DNA from: Saccoglossus kowalevskii
Taxonomy: Eukaryota; Hemichordata; Enteropneusta; Harrimaniidae
DNA length: 31,936 nucleotides
Assembly (NCBI RefSeq): GCF_000003605.2
Contig: NW_003140811.1
Coordinates: 858,146-890,081, forward strand
Direction: 5' to 3'
In this document: positions 21,801-31,819 of the stretch, piece after piece
How the letters are laid out: each line of letters starts with the position of its first letter
Numbering within the stretch: the first letter of the stretch is position 1
Made by a program: the position numbers and the translations under genes
Notes under the pieces: generated by a model
Database searches by the model: none
What the model saw: only the letters and a program-made list of their open reading frames with translations
What the model was told of the DNA's origin: nothing

Positions 21801-24697
21801 TTACTACCCATTCAGAGGGGAGAAAGCTGTATTTAGGAAATGGTAACAACAGAAAAAATACGCTTTTATTATTTTTGAAAAAAAAAAGTTTTACAGATTC
21901 AGTAAAGTGGTCTCCATTTGAAAATGAATAATTCACTAAACTTAATGTACAAGTCACCACACGAACAGCAGGACTGTTTTCATTTCGTATTCATATAAAT
22001 TCGGAACATGGAATATAAACACTGTCACTGGGCCCTCGTACGCACAAGTTTATCAGACTAGTGGTTCATCCCAGCGACAGATTCCTATCTTTCTACCGAC
22101 ATTTGGCTAGTATTTAAGCAATCTGTCGAATATGACATGCTGAATAAATGTCTAGTCCAGGAGAAACAGACAGTTCTACTTGAGCGATCTTGTTGGATTA
22201 AATAACTGATATGTTAGACAACATGTTTCAAGTATATTTACGTGAATTTCGATAATATTATTACTACTTTATCAGGCAACAAATTTGATATGAGTCGGAC
22301 ATGTCAAACTCAGAATACCAATGGATGAAAATCGGCGTAGTTGACAGCCTGCCTTGTCACTACTACGCGAGTTGTCGTGCTGGAGAAGCCATGACTGGAG
22401 ACGACAAGACCGATATTAATGTCATACTGACGAATCAGAATACTCCGTTGCTTTTCGTATTTTGATAGATGAATCGTAAGGTTCGTTGTTATCAAACGAA
22501 TATCGCCGCGTCGATGTGTTAATTGTACGCTTGCAAGTCCTGATCACCCAGTAAATCTTCAGAAATGCAGAGAGTCGGGACTCCGCAATTGTAAAAAAAT
22601 AATGTATGTAAAGTATTTCTGCATAGTTATTCCTGCTGGTAGTCGTAACTGACTAGCTCTTTCGAATCATGATTTTATCTTTATCCGTGTGCAGAATTTT
22701 ATTCTACATGCTTGTGACGTCATGAATTATAACTGCGCATGACTATCTGGCCATTGCAATCGCGCAATCACTACACAATATGTTTGTGAATGTGTTATTA
22801 TTTATTGTCTTACCCATTTTCGTCATAGGATATGGAACATTCCAAAGATCTTCAAAATTGCTAAGTTGTGTCATACCAACATTCAGTGCATATTCTGCCT
22901 GATAAAGCAATGAGGGCTGGCACCATACCCGAAACTGATTAAAATAAAATGAAATTAAATGAAGCTACTCCCATATGAGGTCATATTATACAGCATACTA
23001 TATTAACCATGCCACAGAATCCCCAATATCCCGAACATAACATAATATTATTAGATGGCGTGCGCAATGCCAAGGCAAAGATTTGTCACTTTCCTACCTT
23101 TACTCCGTTACGCGAAGTGCTTTCTACACATGCCCAGTCACCCACAGTGTAGGCGTTCAGATAAGTGGACATTTTGACGGTTGTAGCAAAGTAGGTAACA
23201 CTCCACACTTCATCGGTGTTCGGATCATAGTAGGTGTCGTTTAAAATGGAATCCGTGTTGGACAGTGCCACGTATTCTGGTCTGTACACCAACGCGCTGT
23301 CGAATGTTGCCTTATAAGCTGGCTCATCAAAGCAAGGGAAGGCTTTACGGGCATCGATTGATTCAAACTGGGTGCCAACAAATTCCCTTCAAAGAAACGC
23401 GAAAACGTCCCCTGAATAGTTAGTATCTATATCATAATCATGTTCATCATAAAATGTATTTTCCTGATACTCAAGACATATAAGTTGAACCCAGTTGATT
23501 TTATTTGTGGAAAGCGAACCACATTATGTCATAGTCCACTTTAACAAGAGTTGATTCTATTAGATCGGAACCCTTCAATACGTGAACAGATGGCGTCTGG
23601 TAATATTAACTAGGGCGGGGTGATCATGTTTATTATTTTGCTAAAATCCTAAAAGGTGCCCTCATTTTGGTGACTGTCACAGAATGATGCAATGTATTCT
23701 TTTATCTCATTATCTTATGTCAATTACAGCTCATCTAATAATTTGCTATTCAAACTTGTGAATTATGCAGCTGTGTATTATAACATGATGTGGTCTCTTT
23801 TTTGGGGGTTCTCAATATTTTCACAATATTATATCAAAATCTTAATAAATACAGGAATTTATAGAAATGTTTTAAGTTTTACATTCTTCTGAACAATGCT
23901 AAAAAAACTCCGGCTATACAAGCACATAGCATACTGCACTCACTACTAGCGTGGATATGGGAAAAACCATTACCAGCCAGACGCATATTTGTCTAGTCAA
24001 TATGCAAAATATATTTGAAAAAAAAAGATTTGTAACCTGAATACTTTACTAGAATAGTAATAGTGAGTATATACAAAGACGTTTGTTCAAATATCTGTGT
24101 TTTAAATACTTACTTAAGAATAGAATTTTCTACATATGTACCATAGTAGAAACCATTGTTAGGATGATCCAAGGTGGCGACATATTCTACATATAAGCGA
24201 TAATTGATTCCAGCTTGAAGGGAACCCATCGAGGTTACTGTGTACCAATCCCACTCAGTGTTGCTAGCGTTACCGGCTGTCGGAAGGAGTTTTTCCACTT
24301 CACCACTGATGTCATAAAGTTCGTATTTTGAAATCGTCATCTGATTGATGTGAAATGTAATGTTGAAGGTATCCTCTAGACAATAAAAATACATATCGAC
24401 TTTACCGTCTAGATCTAAGAACTTGTCGCCGTCTTTTGCTTCCGTGAGATACGGTTGAAGCCACACCTTGTAATGGTACGGCTCTAACGTCGTGGGGAGT
24501 AGTCCTCCATATACTTCGTCGACAACAGCCATCTGTTCATTAAGGAGCCATGGCATCTTCTCGTTGCTACTAACGTGGTCGCATTTACTTTCTCGGATAC
24601 ATGCTAGCAGAAAAAGAATCAACGTTACTTGCATTATATTACTTCGTGTTTTCTTCATGATGTCGCCACTGACGACCATTGTCGCTGGTAACATCAT
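15869..24697 (-). CDS. M1 zinc aminopeptidase (aminopeptidase N-like), gene C, complete, 17 exons
   Basis: Exons on the - strand: 24697-24114, 23386-23098, 22934-22814, 21580-21423, 21334-21221, 21119-20991, 20869-20738, 20625-20423, 20016-19928, 19590-19457, 17957-17754, 17596-17520, 17340-17230, 17130-16969, 16864-16730, 16574-16502, 16006-15869. The frame is open throughout, giving 950 residues. Intron phases (2,0,1,0,0,0,0,2,1,0,0,2,2,2,2,0) equal those of gene B. Lengths also match except exon 1 (12 bp shorter) and exon 6 (129 against 126 bp, one extra codon in DVGSSGSMF). GAMEN is at about 342-346, zinc ligands H379, H383 and E402, and the catalytic Tyr at about 463. The N-terminus has KKTRSN before a hydrophobic run ([11 protein letters not shown]). 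FYQE replaces TYRE as in gene B, but the next residues differ (VYLLYS against GGLLYS). It is a tandem copy of gene B and both look functional. ATG 24679 is an alternative start with a better Kozak context. Confidence 0.92.
16007..16501 (-). other. Gene C intron 16 with inserted repeat
   Basis: This 495-bp intron is about 320 bp longer than its gene B partner (171 bp). The excess lies between about 16125 and 16450 and contains the palindromic element (16239-16354) plus the block 16355-16443. Confidence 0.7.
16239..16354. mobile_element. Palindromic miniature inverted-repeat element (GAGGATACCTC family)
   Basis: The left arm begins GTTATTACGAGGATACCTCA and the right arm reads back as GTTGTTACGAGGATACCTCA. 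About 41 bases pair with roughly six mismatches, through GTATGCAC and ACAGTAC, around a GC-rich core containing GTATCGACCGACGCGCAGCG. Related copies occur at 13173, 31722 and 31820. It has no coding capacity of its own and looks like a MITE or foldback element. Confidence 0.75.
18548..18716 (+). pseudogene. Transposase-like helix-turn-helix fragment
   Basis: The frame reads [20 protein letters not shown] then [15 protein letters not shown] and stops at 18714-18716. This fits the paired-like HTH at the N-terminus of Tc1/IS630 transposases (R-x-x-I-x-x-L-x-x-G, D/E-I-A, V-x-x-S-T-x-x-x-I). No catalytic DDE/D region follows in the element. The upstream part of the same frame runs through the terminal repeat and is probably not coding. 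Confidence 0.55.
18742..19056 (-). other. Unidentified open stretch inside the transposon, - strand
   Basis: After a possible acceptor (cacaag|CTGAG near 19046) the - strand reads [35 protein letters not shown] and [18 protein letters not shown], ending at a stop near 18742. The composition looks protein-like (acidic and amphipathic, no low-complexity runs), but I recognise no family. It could be part of a spliced element protein, a captured host exon, or chance. Confidence 0.3.
20991..21580 (-). other. Gene C catalytic core exons 4-6
   Basis: Exon 4 (21580-21423) has [13 protein letters not shown] and VVAHELIHQ; exon 5 (21334-21221) has [14 protein letters not shown]; exon 6 (21119-20991) has TITYNK. 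All metal ligands and the general base Glu are present. Confidence 0.9.
21581..22813 (-). other. Gene C intron 3
   Basis: A 1,233-bp intron, about 460 bp longer than in gene B. A more GC-rich stretch near 22320-22520 has a 61-codon open frame on the - strand that I cannot match to any family; the excess length may be an old insertion. Confidence 0.5.
23387..24113 (-). other. Gene C intron 1
   Basis: A 727-bp AT-rich intron without the palindromic element seen in the gene B partner. No gene was seen. Confidence 0.6.
24114..24697 (-). other. Gene C exon 1: signal/anchor and N-terminal domain start
   Basis: Homologous to gene B exon 1. Positions 24191-24526 are identical to 13672-14007, including all third codon positions. 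The segment before it (residues 1 to about 56) has several substitutions and a net loss of four codons relative to gene B. Confidence 0.88.
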
Positions 24698-24773
24698 GTA
24701 AGCTCGTTGTTGCTGAGGTGCCACTGGCTGTGTACGAAGTTTTAACTCTTAGTCTGAAGCTACCCATCTTCCT

Positions 24774-24853
24774 GCATTATATAGGGCAGTACTCACGTGT
24801 CACCGTGTCATAAACACGCGTTGTTGTCCCACAGTTAGGAAGCGTTTAGTATA
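24774..24853 (-). promoter_or_regulatory. Core and proximal promoter of gene C
   Basis: TATATAA at 24783-24777 (- strand) lies 80 bases before ATG 24697, exactly as in gene B. E-box CACGTG is at 24794-24799. The forkhead-type site reads TGTTTAT here and TGTTTGT in gene B, so the one change keeps the consensus TRTTKRY. The whole block differs from that of gene B at only about five positions. Confidence 0.65.
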
Positions 24854-25358
24854 TATGTCAAGGGTTTGATAAGTATCTTGAGAAGAAAAATTTCTCTGTT
24901 TTCATACCACCTAATGCAAACTCAGTGTTGTGTAATTTCGGAATAGCCCGCATAAATGGTCTTTATATTGTAGAAGTAAAACCTGATTTCAATCTCAATG
25001 GCATTTTCTGTTATATCATATGTTAACTAGAAATGGGGTCCATGTGAAATATCACATTTTAGGTCCCCAAACGAAAATGTCGTTCAACGTTTGAGTAAAC
25101 AGCAGGTATGATGGCAGTAATCAGTTCAAATCAACCTAATTTAACAGCAATGCCTCAAGTATCTAATAGTGTAATGTCTTCAGTTTTTTCATTTATAAGA
25201 GCACGTTCGGTTATATTACCTAACACTATTTAGAACATTTACAGTAGCCTTGTTTTTAGCCTTATCGCTGAATAAAAAAAATACCTATATACATATATAA
25301 TCAATGTTGTCATTTTGATATAGTTCTCAATTACACCCGAAAAACACTAACAATTGAG
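24854..25358. other. Spacer upstream of gene C
   Basis: About 500 bases of AT-rich DNA between the gene C promoter and the 3.25-kb element. No gene or repeat was recognised. Confidence 0.5.
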
Positions 25359-26009
25359 TACACTGTAAATCTCGGAAGCACTTTCATGTTTTCCATTAAA
25401 ACACACCGTTTTAATTGAAAACACACTGTTGTAATTAAAAACATGTGTATTATATAATAAAACACTTGTATTTTCTATCAAAACAGTAGTGTTTTAGTAT
25501 TTTTAGAAAAGTGTTTTAGGGAGTTATTAAAACACTTTTTGATGAAAATTAAGCACATTGTAAACACACAAAAATACACTTTTCCGAAATAAAACACTGA
25601 GTGTTTTACGGTGACATAAATGTGTAATTAAAGTGTTATTGATAGAACATTTAAGGGCTAATGCGTCCACCTTTATGCAAAATTGAGTGAAGAGTCTGGG
25701 GACTCGTGAGTAAACACTACGGTATATATGCCAACTAGACAATCACAGAAAGTGACGTAATGATGCGATGGGTCATGACATTACCTCCAGAAAATAATGT
25801 CACGCACCAACCTATATGGTCTTACCAACCTAAGTATAACTGGAAATCGAGACACATGGTAAATTAAGTACATCGTGGCCTAACGGATTTTATTAATCCG
25901 CATTTGGTGAACGGTAGTTGTAGTTACAATGACATATGAGCATTCTCACATGTTTTTTTTCTCGAGTGTTAATGTATAATACACATTGTGTTCATGCGAG
26001 TAAAACACT

Positions 26010-26390
26010 AAAACACTTTTCTTCCAAATTGTTAAATTGTTTTATCATGGAGCACATGTATTGTTTCAAGGTAAAACACTCTGCATGACTATGCATGTTT
26101 TATAAGTGTTTATATATACGACATGTACACAATTTCATCAGTGTAACTAAAACACTTTTCTTACAAATTGTTTTGTCTTGAAACACTTTCTAAAACAAAC
26201 ACACATGTAATGTTTCAAGGTAAAACACCCGACTATGCATGTTTTATGAGTGTTTACATATATGACATGAACAAACGGTCATAAGAGTACCTAACGCACT
26301 TTTCTTTGAAACTGTTTTATTTTGAGGCACTTCAGAAAACAAACAAACATGCAATGATTCAACCTAAAACACCCGATTATATACAGGACA
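26010..26390 (+). repeat. Left-arm tandem repeat, about 140-bp unit, three copies
   Basis: Units start at about 26010, 26149 and 26292 with AAAACACTTTTCTT. They share AAATTGTTTT, then ATGTATTGTTTCAAGGTAAA, then ACTATGCATGTTTTATGAGT and a GACATG tail. The third copy is the most diverged and is cut short. Confidence 0.75.
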
Positions 26391-28042
26391 CTTTTGTATG
26401 CCGTCTACGGTATGCATCTATAATAGACACTTATTATCGACTGTATGCAGCATATTTATTGGGAAAAACATTTGGCAGTAAGTCATACTGTGCATGTAGC
26501 GATAAATTTACCGATTTTAGTATTTTACGAGTGTGCATACCATGTACCTGTCACAAGTTTAATAACCGATGGAATTAAACATGCACCGTGATGTTATCAA
26601 TGTTCGAGTTAGTAAGCTGGATGACGCTGCGCTAAACAGGCAATTATTCCCTGTGATCTAATCATTAGAGTCAATTCCTTAACAGCTCTTATTTGCGGAA
26701 CATCGGTGTTGAATTCCAATATGGTGATTACCACGCACCTGTGCAAATTGTCGTCTAATTTAAACGAGCACCTTTAGGCCTCTAATAATACATAGCCATT
26801 CAATTGTTATTTAGAAATGTAAATAATACAATAAATACAATATGAAAACAAATATTGAGCAATAAATAAGTTTGCTACTTCTTTGCAAAGATTTTGAGAT
26901 ACCTTTCGTAAACGACTGTTGACATTAATGTATGTTGCCTGTTCAAGTAATGGTAACTTGTGTCGTGCGCACGTCCATTCATGATTGAATGATACTATCG
27001 GGAGCATTTGTGGACAGGTGGCATATTCGTTAGAGAAGCAATAACAACTTGAAGTCTTTTTTGATTTTCCGAGGAAAGAAAGGAACCGGACGTTATCCTA
27101 AACAAACCTGAAGGTATGATGATATTGTTACTCCGCTACGAAGCGTGTGGAAAGTGTAATTGATAGAGCCAGCGTCGGCAGTTGTGTACTACATTGATAT
27201 TTGCAGCGGCCTCCATTCATTTCTTTATGTTCGGCATAACTGATTAAACTGAAGTTCATGAATTTACAGGGCCAGACAATTTCATACCACATTACGTCCA
27301 TGCCAACACCCCCAGATCAATATCTGATTTACCAAATAAAATCATAGAAATGTTGCAGAATTTAACAGGAAATTTCAGTTCAATTCGTTTGTGGTAATAT
27401 TTTCGCCATCTCATTACATGCGCGTTAGTTTATAACAACAATAATATTTTCATCGTATATCGCATTGTTTGAAACAATAATGAATATTTTTTTGAACATT
27501 ACTCACTACATTTTGATAATATTATACTTTTCAGATTTTAAGATAAGCGATCAGAGCGAACAAGATGAAACTGCTAATGTTGGGAATTAATTTTGTCCTG
27601 TTAATATGGGTTACTACTGAATGGGTTCAAAGATGGTATTGTTCGTTTCAGTTAATTACTCATCTGTTTTGAAGTGTCAATTTTTGCAAATATCTGGTAT
27701 TGTATCTACAGTTTCACGAAAGGTTTGAATTTTAGTACAAGTAAACACATTTACTCACGCGATTGATAATATCTTTTACAACCACTATACATGTCTGGCT
27801 TTCTTAACTCGAACTTACTTTATTAATGTTTATATTTAGAAATACATTCTTACTTGATTATGTGATTTGTTTATCGTTTGTTATGATTACTGTATAATAG
27901 TGTAAAGTACCTCATCATGAAACGCATCATTTGATATATTTTGTTTTCAGAAATAATAATTTTAATGATTTTTTTATCATGTTATCAGTGTAAATACATT
28001 TTAAAATGTGTCTCTGTTATTAACACTTGTCAATATTGTGTT

Positions 28043-28435
28043 TTACTGTTCAAAGTGTTGCGATGATAAACACTTTTTCAATAAGTATTTCTGGTGGAAA
28101 CTCTTTGTGATAATAAGCTCGAAAATACATGTTCCTGGTGGAAACACTTTACAAAATGTGTGTTTAGTAAAAGCACTTTTAAAAGTGTTGTGATAATTAG
28201 CACTTTTTATACATGTTCCTGGTGGGAACACTTTACAAATGTGTGACTAGTAAAAGCACTTTTAAAAGTGTTTTGATAATAAACACGTTTTATACATGTT
28301 TCTGGTGGAAACACTTTACAAAATGTGTGTTTAGTAAATTACTTTTAAAAAGTGTTGTGATAATAAACGCGTTTTATACATGTTCCTGGTGGAAACACTT
28401 TAGAAATGTGTGACCAGTAAAAACATCTTTATATA
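28043..28435 (+). repeat. Right-arm tandem repeat, 83-84-bp unit, four clear copies
   Basis: Units start with ACATGTTCCTGGTGGAAACA at 28127, 28211, 28294 and 28378, a regular 83-84-base period, with a decayed copy before 28127. Each clear unit carries CACTTTACAAA, and most carry the near-palindrome CACTTTTAAAAGTG. The copies alternate between AAAATGTGTGTTTAGTAAA and AAATGTGTGACTAGTAAA types, suggesting a higher-order two-unit repeat. Confidence 0.8.
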
Positions 28436-29592
28436 CATGTTTCAAAAAACGTCTTTCTAATGTGTTATGTATAAAAACATCCCTGAAATGTTTCACTAAA
28501 AGTGTTTTCATAATATACACTTCTCGCAGTTATGCAGATTATAATCACTTTAAATGTTTTTTAAAGTGGGGATAAAAATGTGTTATATTTTTATACACAT
28601 AGATTTACAGTGTAGCCACCATGCTCCCTAGTTAAAAAAATTTCAATCGAGTAGCTAATATGCTCCCCTAGTTAAACAAATGTTCAAACACATTGAGAGC
28701 TGTTCTATAACGATATCATTACAGCACTTTTGTGTACAATCCCATACTGTACATGAGGTACTGCCGATCATTGCACTTACATAAGTTTTACTAGCACTTG
28801 AATTATGTGAGAATATAATATGTACCACAGAAACAATGAAATAGAAAGAACACAATTATTAAAACCCTATAATTTTTCAAATTAGAGAAACACTTATGAT
28901 AGCAACGTGATCAGTAAAATACCTGGTATGGAATACGTTAATTACATAATCAGTTTTTGTTGGTATATAGGTTAGAAATCATCATTATTGATAGCTCAAT
29001 AGTCAATACCACATTTCTAACATGCAATATGTTAATTAGCTAATTTCCTTGAAGTGCCAAATCACGTATGATCTTTATATGAACAATTACAGCAAGTGAT
29101 TTAACATCCAGGTTGTCAACGCTTCCGCTTTATAATCAATATTCTAACAAGTGTGTCCCTAATTCAAAAGTATATGTTGCGTGCCGCTTACTGTCGCAAT
29201 ATTATGCTGGACTAACAATGGGCAATATAATACTCTGTTTATGCACATGCATGTAGATCTAGTGTATTGTTACACTGACGAGTCACCACACATTGGCGAC
29301 TTAAACCAATATCCTGTAATTACATAGCAGACGACTCGCAGACGACCCACTGCTGCATATCAGGAAGTTTTGACAATCCAATGCTACCAGTATCTTAATT
29401 ATGTGTACAAATTATTCATTAGAGACCCTAGCAGGACTTGGGCTCCTACTGTTATTGTTCAGCTTTTTCTTCTTCTTCATCCTCTTCTTCCGCTATTTTA
29501 TTCTATAGCTTGATCGAGAAATCGCTAATCTGCATCTACTCAAATTCCTATGTAAATTAGGGCTATTTTGAACTTGTATACTTATTAGTCAT

Positions 29593-29721
29593 AAAGCGCG
29601 GTGGTGGTCGCACAGCGCGTGTTCGAATTTCATGTAAACAAACAATGTATTTTACAGGCGTTGTATACGTCGCTATGAGTCCCATATCGAACAGGACGCG
29701 GCGCGACGACCACCGCCCTTT
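29593..29721. mobile_element. GC-rich 129-bp inverted-repeat element (MITE-like)
   Basis: The left end AAAGCGCGGTGGTGGTCGC and the reverse complement of the right end, AAAGGGCGGTGGTCGTCGCG, match with three or so differences. The segment is far more GC-rich than its surroundings. A GTTCGAATTTC inside resembles a tRNA B box, but there is no A box or cloverleaf. The target duplication is unclear. Confidence 0.5.
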
Positions 29722-30573
29722 AAACCGAATGTGTCTGATGTCCTAAGTGATCTGAATCTGTTACGGCATATACTACTAAACATCCCATGTGCATAAGATA
29801 CAAGCCATTTATCGGTTGCACGACTTTTCCGCTTTTTCCAGAGGGAAATGGCGAAAACTTTATTTTTCAGCATATAGGTGTAAAGCACAAAGTTTGAAAA
29901 TCTGTTTATGGTTGTCAAGTGATTTGGTTGTAATTTTTGATTTTGACATTTTAATATTGAACTCCTTCAGACTCCTAAAATAATTTGGATCAGTTTTTTG
30001 GTTTGGTCACCATATTGAATTTTCACAAAAAATTGAGATCATTGATATTTCATAGGTGCTTTAACCAATCAACTTAATATTTGGTATTAGCAGCTATGAC
30101 CAAATCTTCTCACGAGAAAGATAGTTTTGTTCAGTAACGTGGTGCGTCTGTCATCTTTTTTGGGGAATATGCTAACAAAGTTATTTGTGTCTCAATAATG
30201 CTTCAACCAATCAACTCGATATTACGAATAATTACTAGTACGCCTTATTTTCGCAATAACATCTAAAATACGTATTTTGAGACATTGACCGGCGAACCGG
30301 CAGCCATTTTGTCAAAGTGGAAACAGGATCTGTTTGCTTTTCTAAAGGAATCCTGTGGCTACTTTTTTTGTTCTGGACAGAAATTCTGAGTGCAGGCGTT
30401 AGCAACCTTCGTGGACAGAATCCTTGTCATTCTAATGACGTGCCCGGTCCTATACATATATCGTGGCTGTTATTGCGAGAAAGTAATATAATGTGGTATA
30501 TTCTGTTTATATAGGATGAAAACATCGCATCACGAGTAGAAATATTCATACCCACAAACATCAGAGCGAGACA

Positions 30574-30768
30574 ATGCCATCGTGCTATGGTTACATTTGT
30601 TCCCGGAATTTACCGGAACCACCAGAAAAAGATGTTCGTACGAGTGCAGAGACAGATCCGGTTATTCGAAATGAAACTTTTTTTTTTCAACTTGATATAC
30701 TACATACAAATGTCACTTCCATGAGTTCCTCAATGATCAAACAAAGTAACGAAAATCATTTAAGTTAG
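30574..30768 (+). other. Short open frame with THAP-like start, MPSCYGYICSRN
   Basis: A 64-codon frame begins with ATG in good context (ACAATGC). MPS-C-x4-C-S-R resembles the first zinc ligands of a THAP domain (MPxxC-x2-4-C-x-x-R). The later His/Cys ligands and the AVPTIF-type end are not visible, so it would be a fragment of a THAP gene or P-like transposase at most, or a coincidence. Confidence 0.25.
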
Positions 30769-31179
30769 CAGAGGCACATCGCTCTGGGAAAATAGCGAGC
30801 GTTATTACGTAAACACGCAGAGTCATTTTACGGCAATGAAACCTCTGATTGTCAATTTTTAACTATCAAAACATACACAGTTATAACATTCACCAATAAT
30901 TAACGGGGTGCCAAGATACAACGTGGCCAAGTAAACGCCAAAATAAAACAATAAAACCTTTAGAAAGATCTGTTGTCTCTCAATTGCATAATAGTGATAG
31001 ACAATACCAATTGTATTCTACAGCAAATGACTGTATACTAATCTTATGTTGTAATACCATTGATCACATAAGAACAGCAGTGTTCACATCGCATACCATT
31101 CCCAATAGATCGTTCACAGTTTTGTGATTTCAATGTCTATCTCCCTTATGACTCTCCAAATAAAACACATTCTACTTAT

Positions 31180-31190
31180 TTTATTTTATT
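31180..31190 (-). terminator. Poly(A) signals of gene D
   Basis: Overlapping AATAAA hexamers on the - strand (31180-31185 and 31185-31190) lie about 30 bases after the gene D stop codon. Confidence 0.6.
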
Positions 31191-31217
31191 CAAAGAAATA
31201 TTTAATTAATAACATAT

Positions 31218-31607
31218 TTATAACGATTCCAGGAATACACGTATTTGGTCCTCATTTCGTTCCATCCACAAAATATTCGTTTCAACTCGTTTCACGGCTT
31301 CATTAAAATCATTTGCTGCTTCGACTGGCATATCGCTATATACATTCCCGAAGGCGTTCAACTACGAGGAGACAAAATTTACATAATTTGTTAATGATGA
31401 ATTGATATTCTAATTTTAATATTTAGATTCATCACTTCCGAACTCCGACTAAGCGAATTATGATACGCAAGCAAGTAAATACACATAAATAAAACCCAAA
31501 GAAAAGAAATATTTCCCAATACACATTACATTACCTCAAGCAGGTCTTTGTTTGTGTTCATTTGATTTGCAAATGTCCAGGCTATATCGAATGCACTGTC
31601 CCCATAT
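31218..31607 (-). CDS. M1 aminopeptidase gene D, last two exons (5' part outside window)
   Basis: Exons 31607-31535 (73 bp) and 31361-31218 (144 bp, stop TAA at 31220-31218) encode YGDSAFDIAWTFANQMNTNK and LNAFGNVYSDMPVEAANDFN ending in VFLESL. These are the end of the C-terminal helical domain of an aminopeptidase N-like enzyme. Exon size and phase match genes A-C. The SDMPVEAA loop resembles gene A (SDMPIEAA) and not B or C, which are two codons shorter there. The rest of the gene lies beyond the window, and the intron upstream of 31607 runs to the window end. Confidence 0.87.
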
Positions 31608-31721
31608 CTAGAGTTGAAATACCGATCAATACGATTAAATTTGCACATATGTCAATGTCAATATAAAAGATGAAGTAATACATTAGTACTGTATCATTTG
31701 CTATAGTATGTTATAATATAC

Positions 31722-31816
31722 GGTTATTACGAGAATACCTCAAAGTATGCACGAAGACAGTACATCTGGTCCAGGAGTATCGACCGACGCGCAGCGTACT
31801 GTCTGAGTGCATACTA
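31722..31816. mobile_element. Palindromic GAGGATACCTC-family element, right end truncated
   Basis: It starts GGTTATTACGAGAATACCTC, continues AAGTATGCACGAAGACAGTA, has the core GTATCGACCGACGCGCAGCG, and returns through GTACTGTCTGAGTGCATACT, but lacks the terminal GAGGTATC arm. It lies in the last visible intron of gene D. Confidence 0.65.
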
Positions 31817-31819
31817 TAA

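Larger units (their letters stand above)
25361..28612. mobile_element. 3.25-kb inverted-repeat element with subterminal repeat arrays (CACTA-like, non-autonomous)
   Basis: CACTGTAAATCT at 25361-25372 is matched by its exact reverse complement at 28601-28612, and TA lies outside both ends (25359-25360 and 28613-28614). Inside, both arms are packed with AAAACACTTTT and AAAAGTGTTTT motifs in both orientations: the left arm to about 26390, the right arm from about 28010. The middle (about 26390-28010) has no long open frame. CAC-starting termini with dense subterminal repeats resemble the CACTA/Mirage/Chapaev superfamily, whose transposase binds such repeats. The family is an inference, since no transposase is encoded. 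Confidence 0.65.
28615..31179. other. Spacer between the large element and gene D
   Basis: About 2.6 kb without a convincing gene. It has a two-copy direct repeat around ATGCTCCCTAGTTAAA (28619-28680), a CT-rich tract near 29460-29500, a GC-rich inverted-repeat element (29593-29721), a CCGGCGAACCGG palindrome near 30290, and a short THAP-like start at 30574. Confidence 0.5.

Noticed and set aside
22310-22495. 61-codon open frame in gene C intron 3 as a possible gene or LINE piece
   Set aside because: No reverse transcriptase, endonuclease or other motif could be recognised.
26306-26578. 90-codon open frame inside the 3.25-kb element as a possible transposase
   Set aside because: It begins within the left-arm repeats and shows no catalytic or DNA-binding motif.
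28043-28435. Regularly spaced repeats resembling a CRISPR array
   Set aside because: Units are 83-84 bp and similar along their whole length, with no unique spacers, in an animal genome within a transposon-like arm.
25361-28612. Reading the large element as a retroviral, LTR or Polinton copy
   Set aside because: Its ends are short inverted repeats and not long direct repeats, and no capsid, integrase, polymerase or protease motif was recognised.
29611-29636. tRNA or tRNA-derived SINE (B-box-like GTTCGAATTTC)
   Set aside because: No A box at the right distance, no cloverleaf, and the segment is better explained as an inverted-repeat element.
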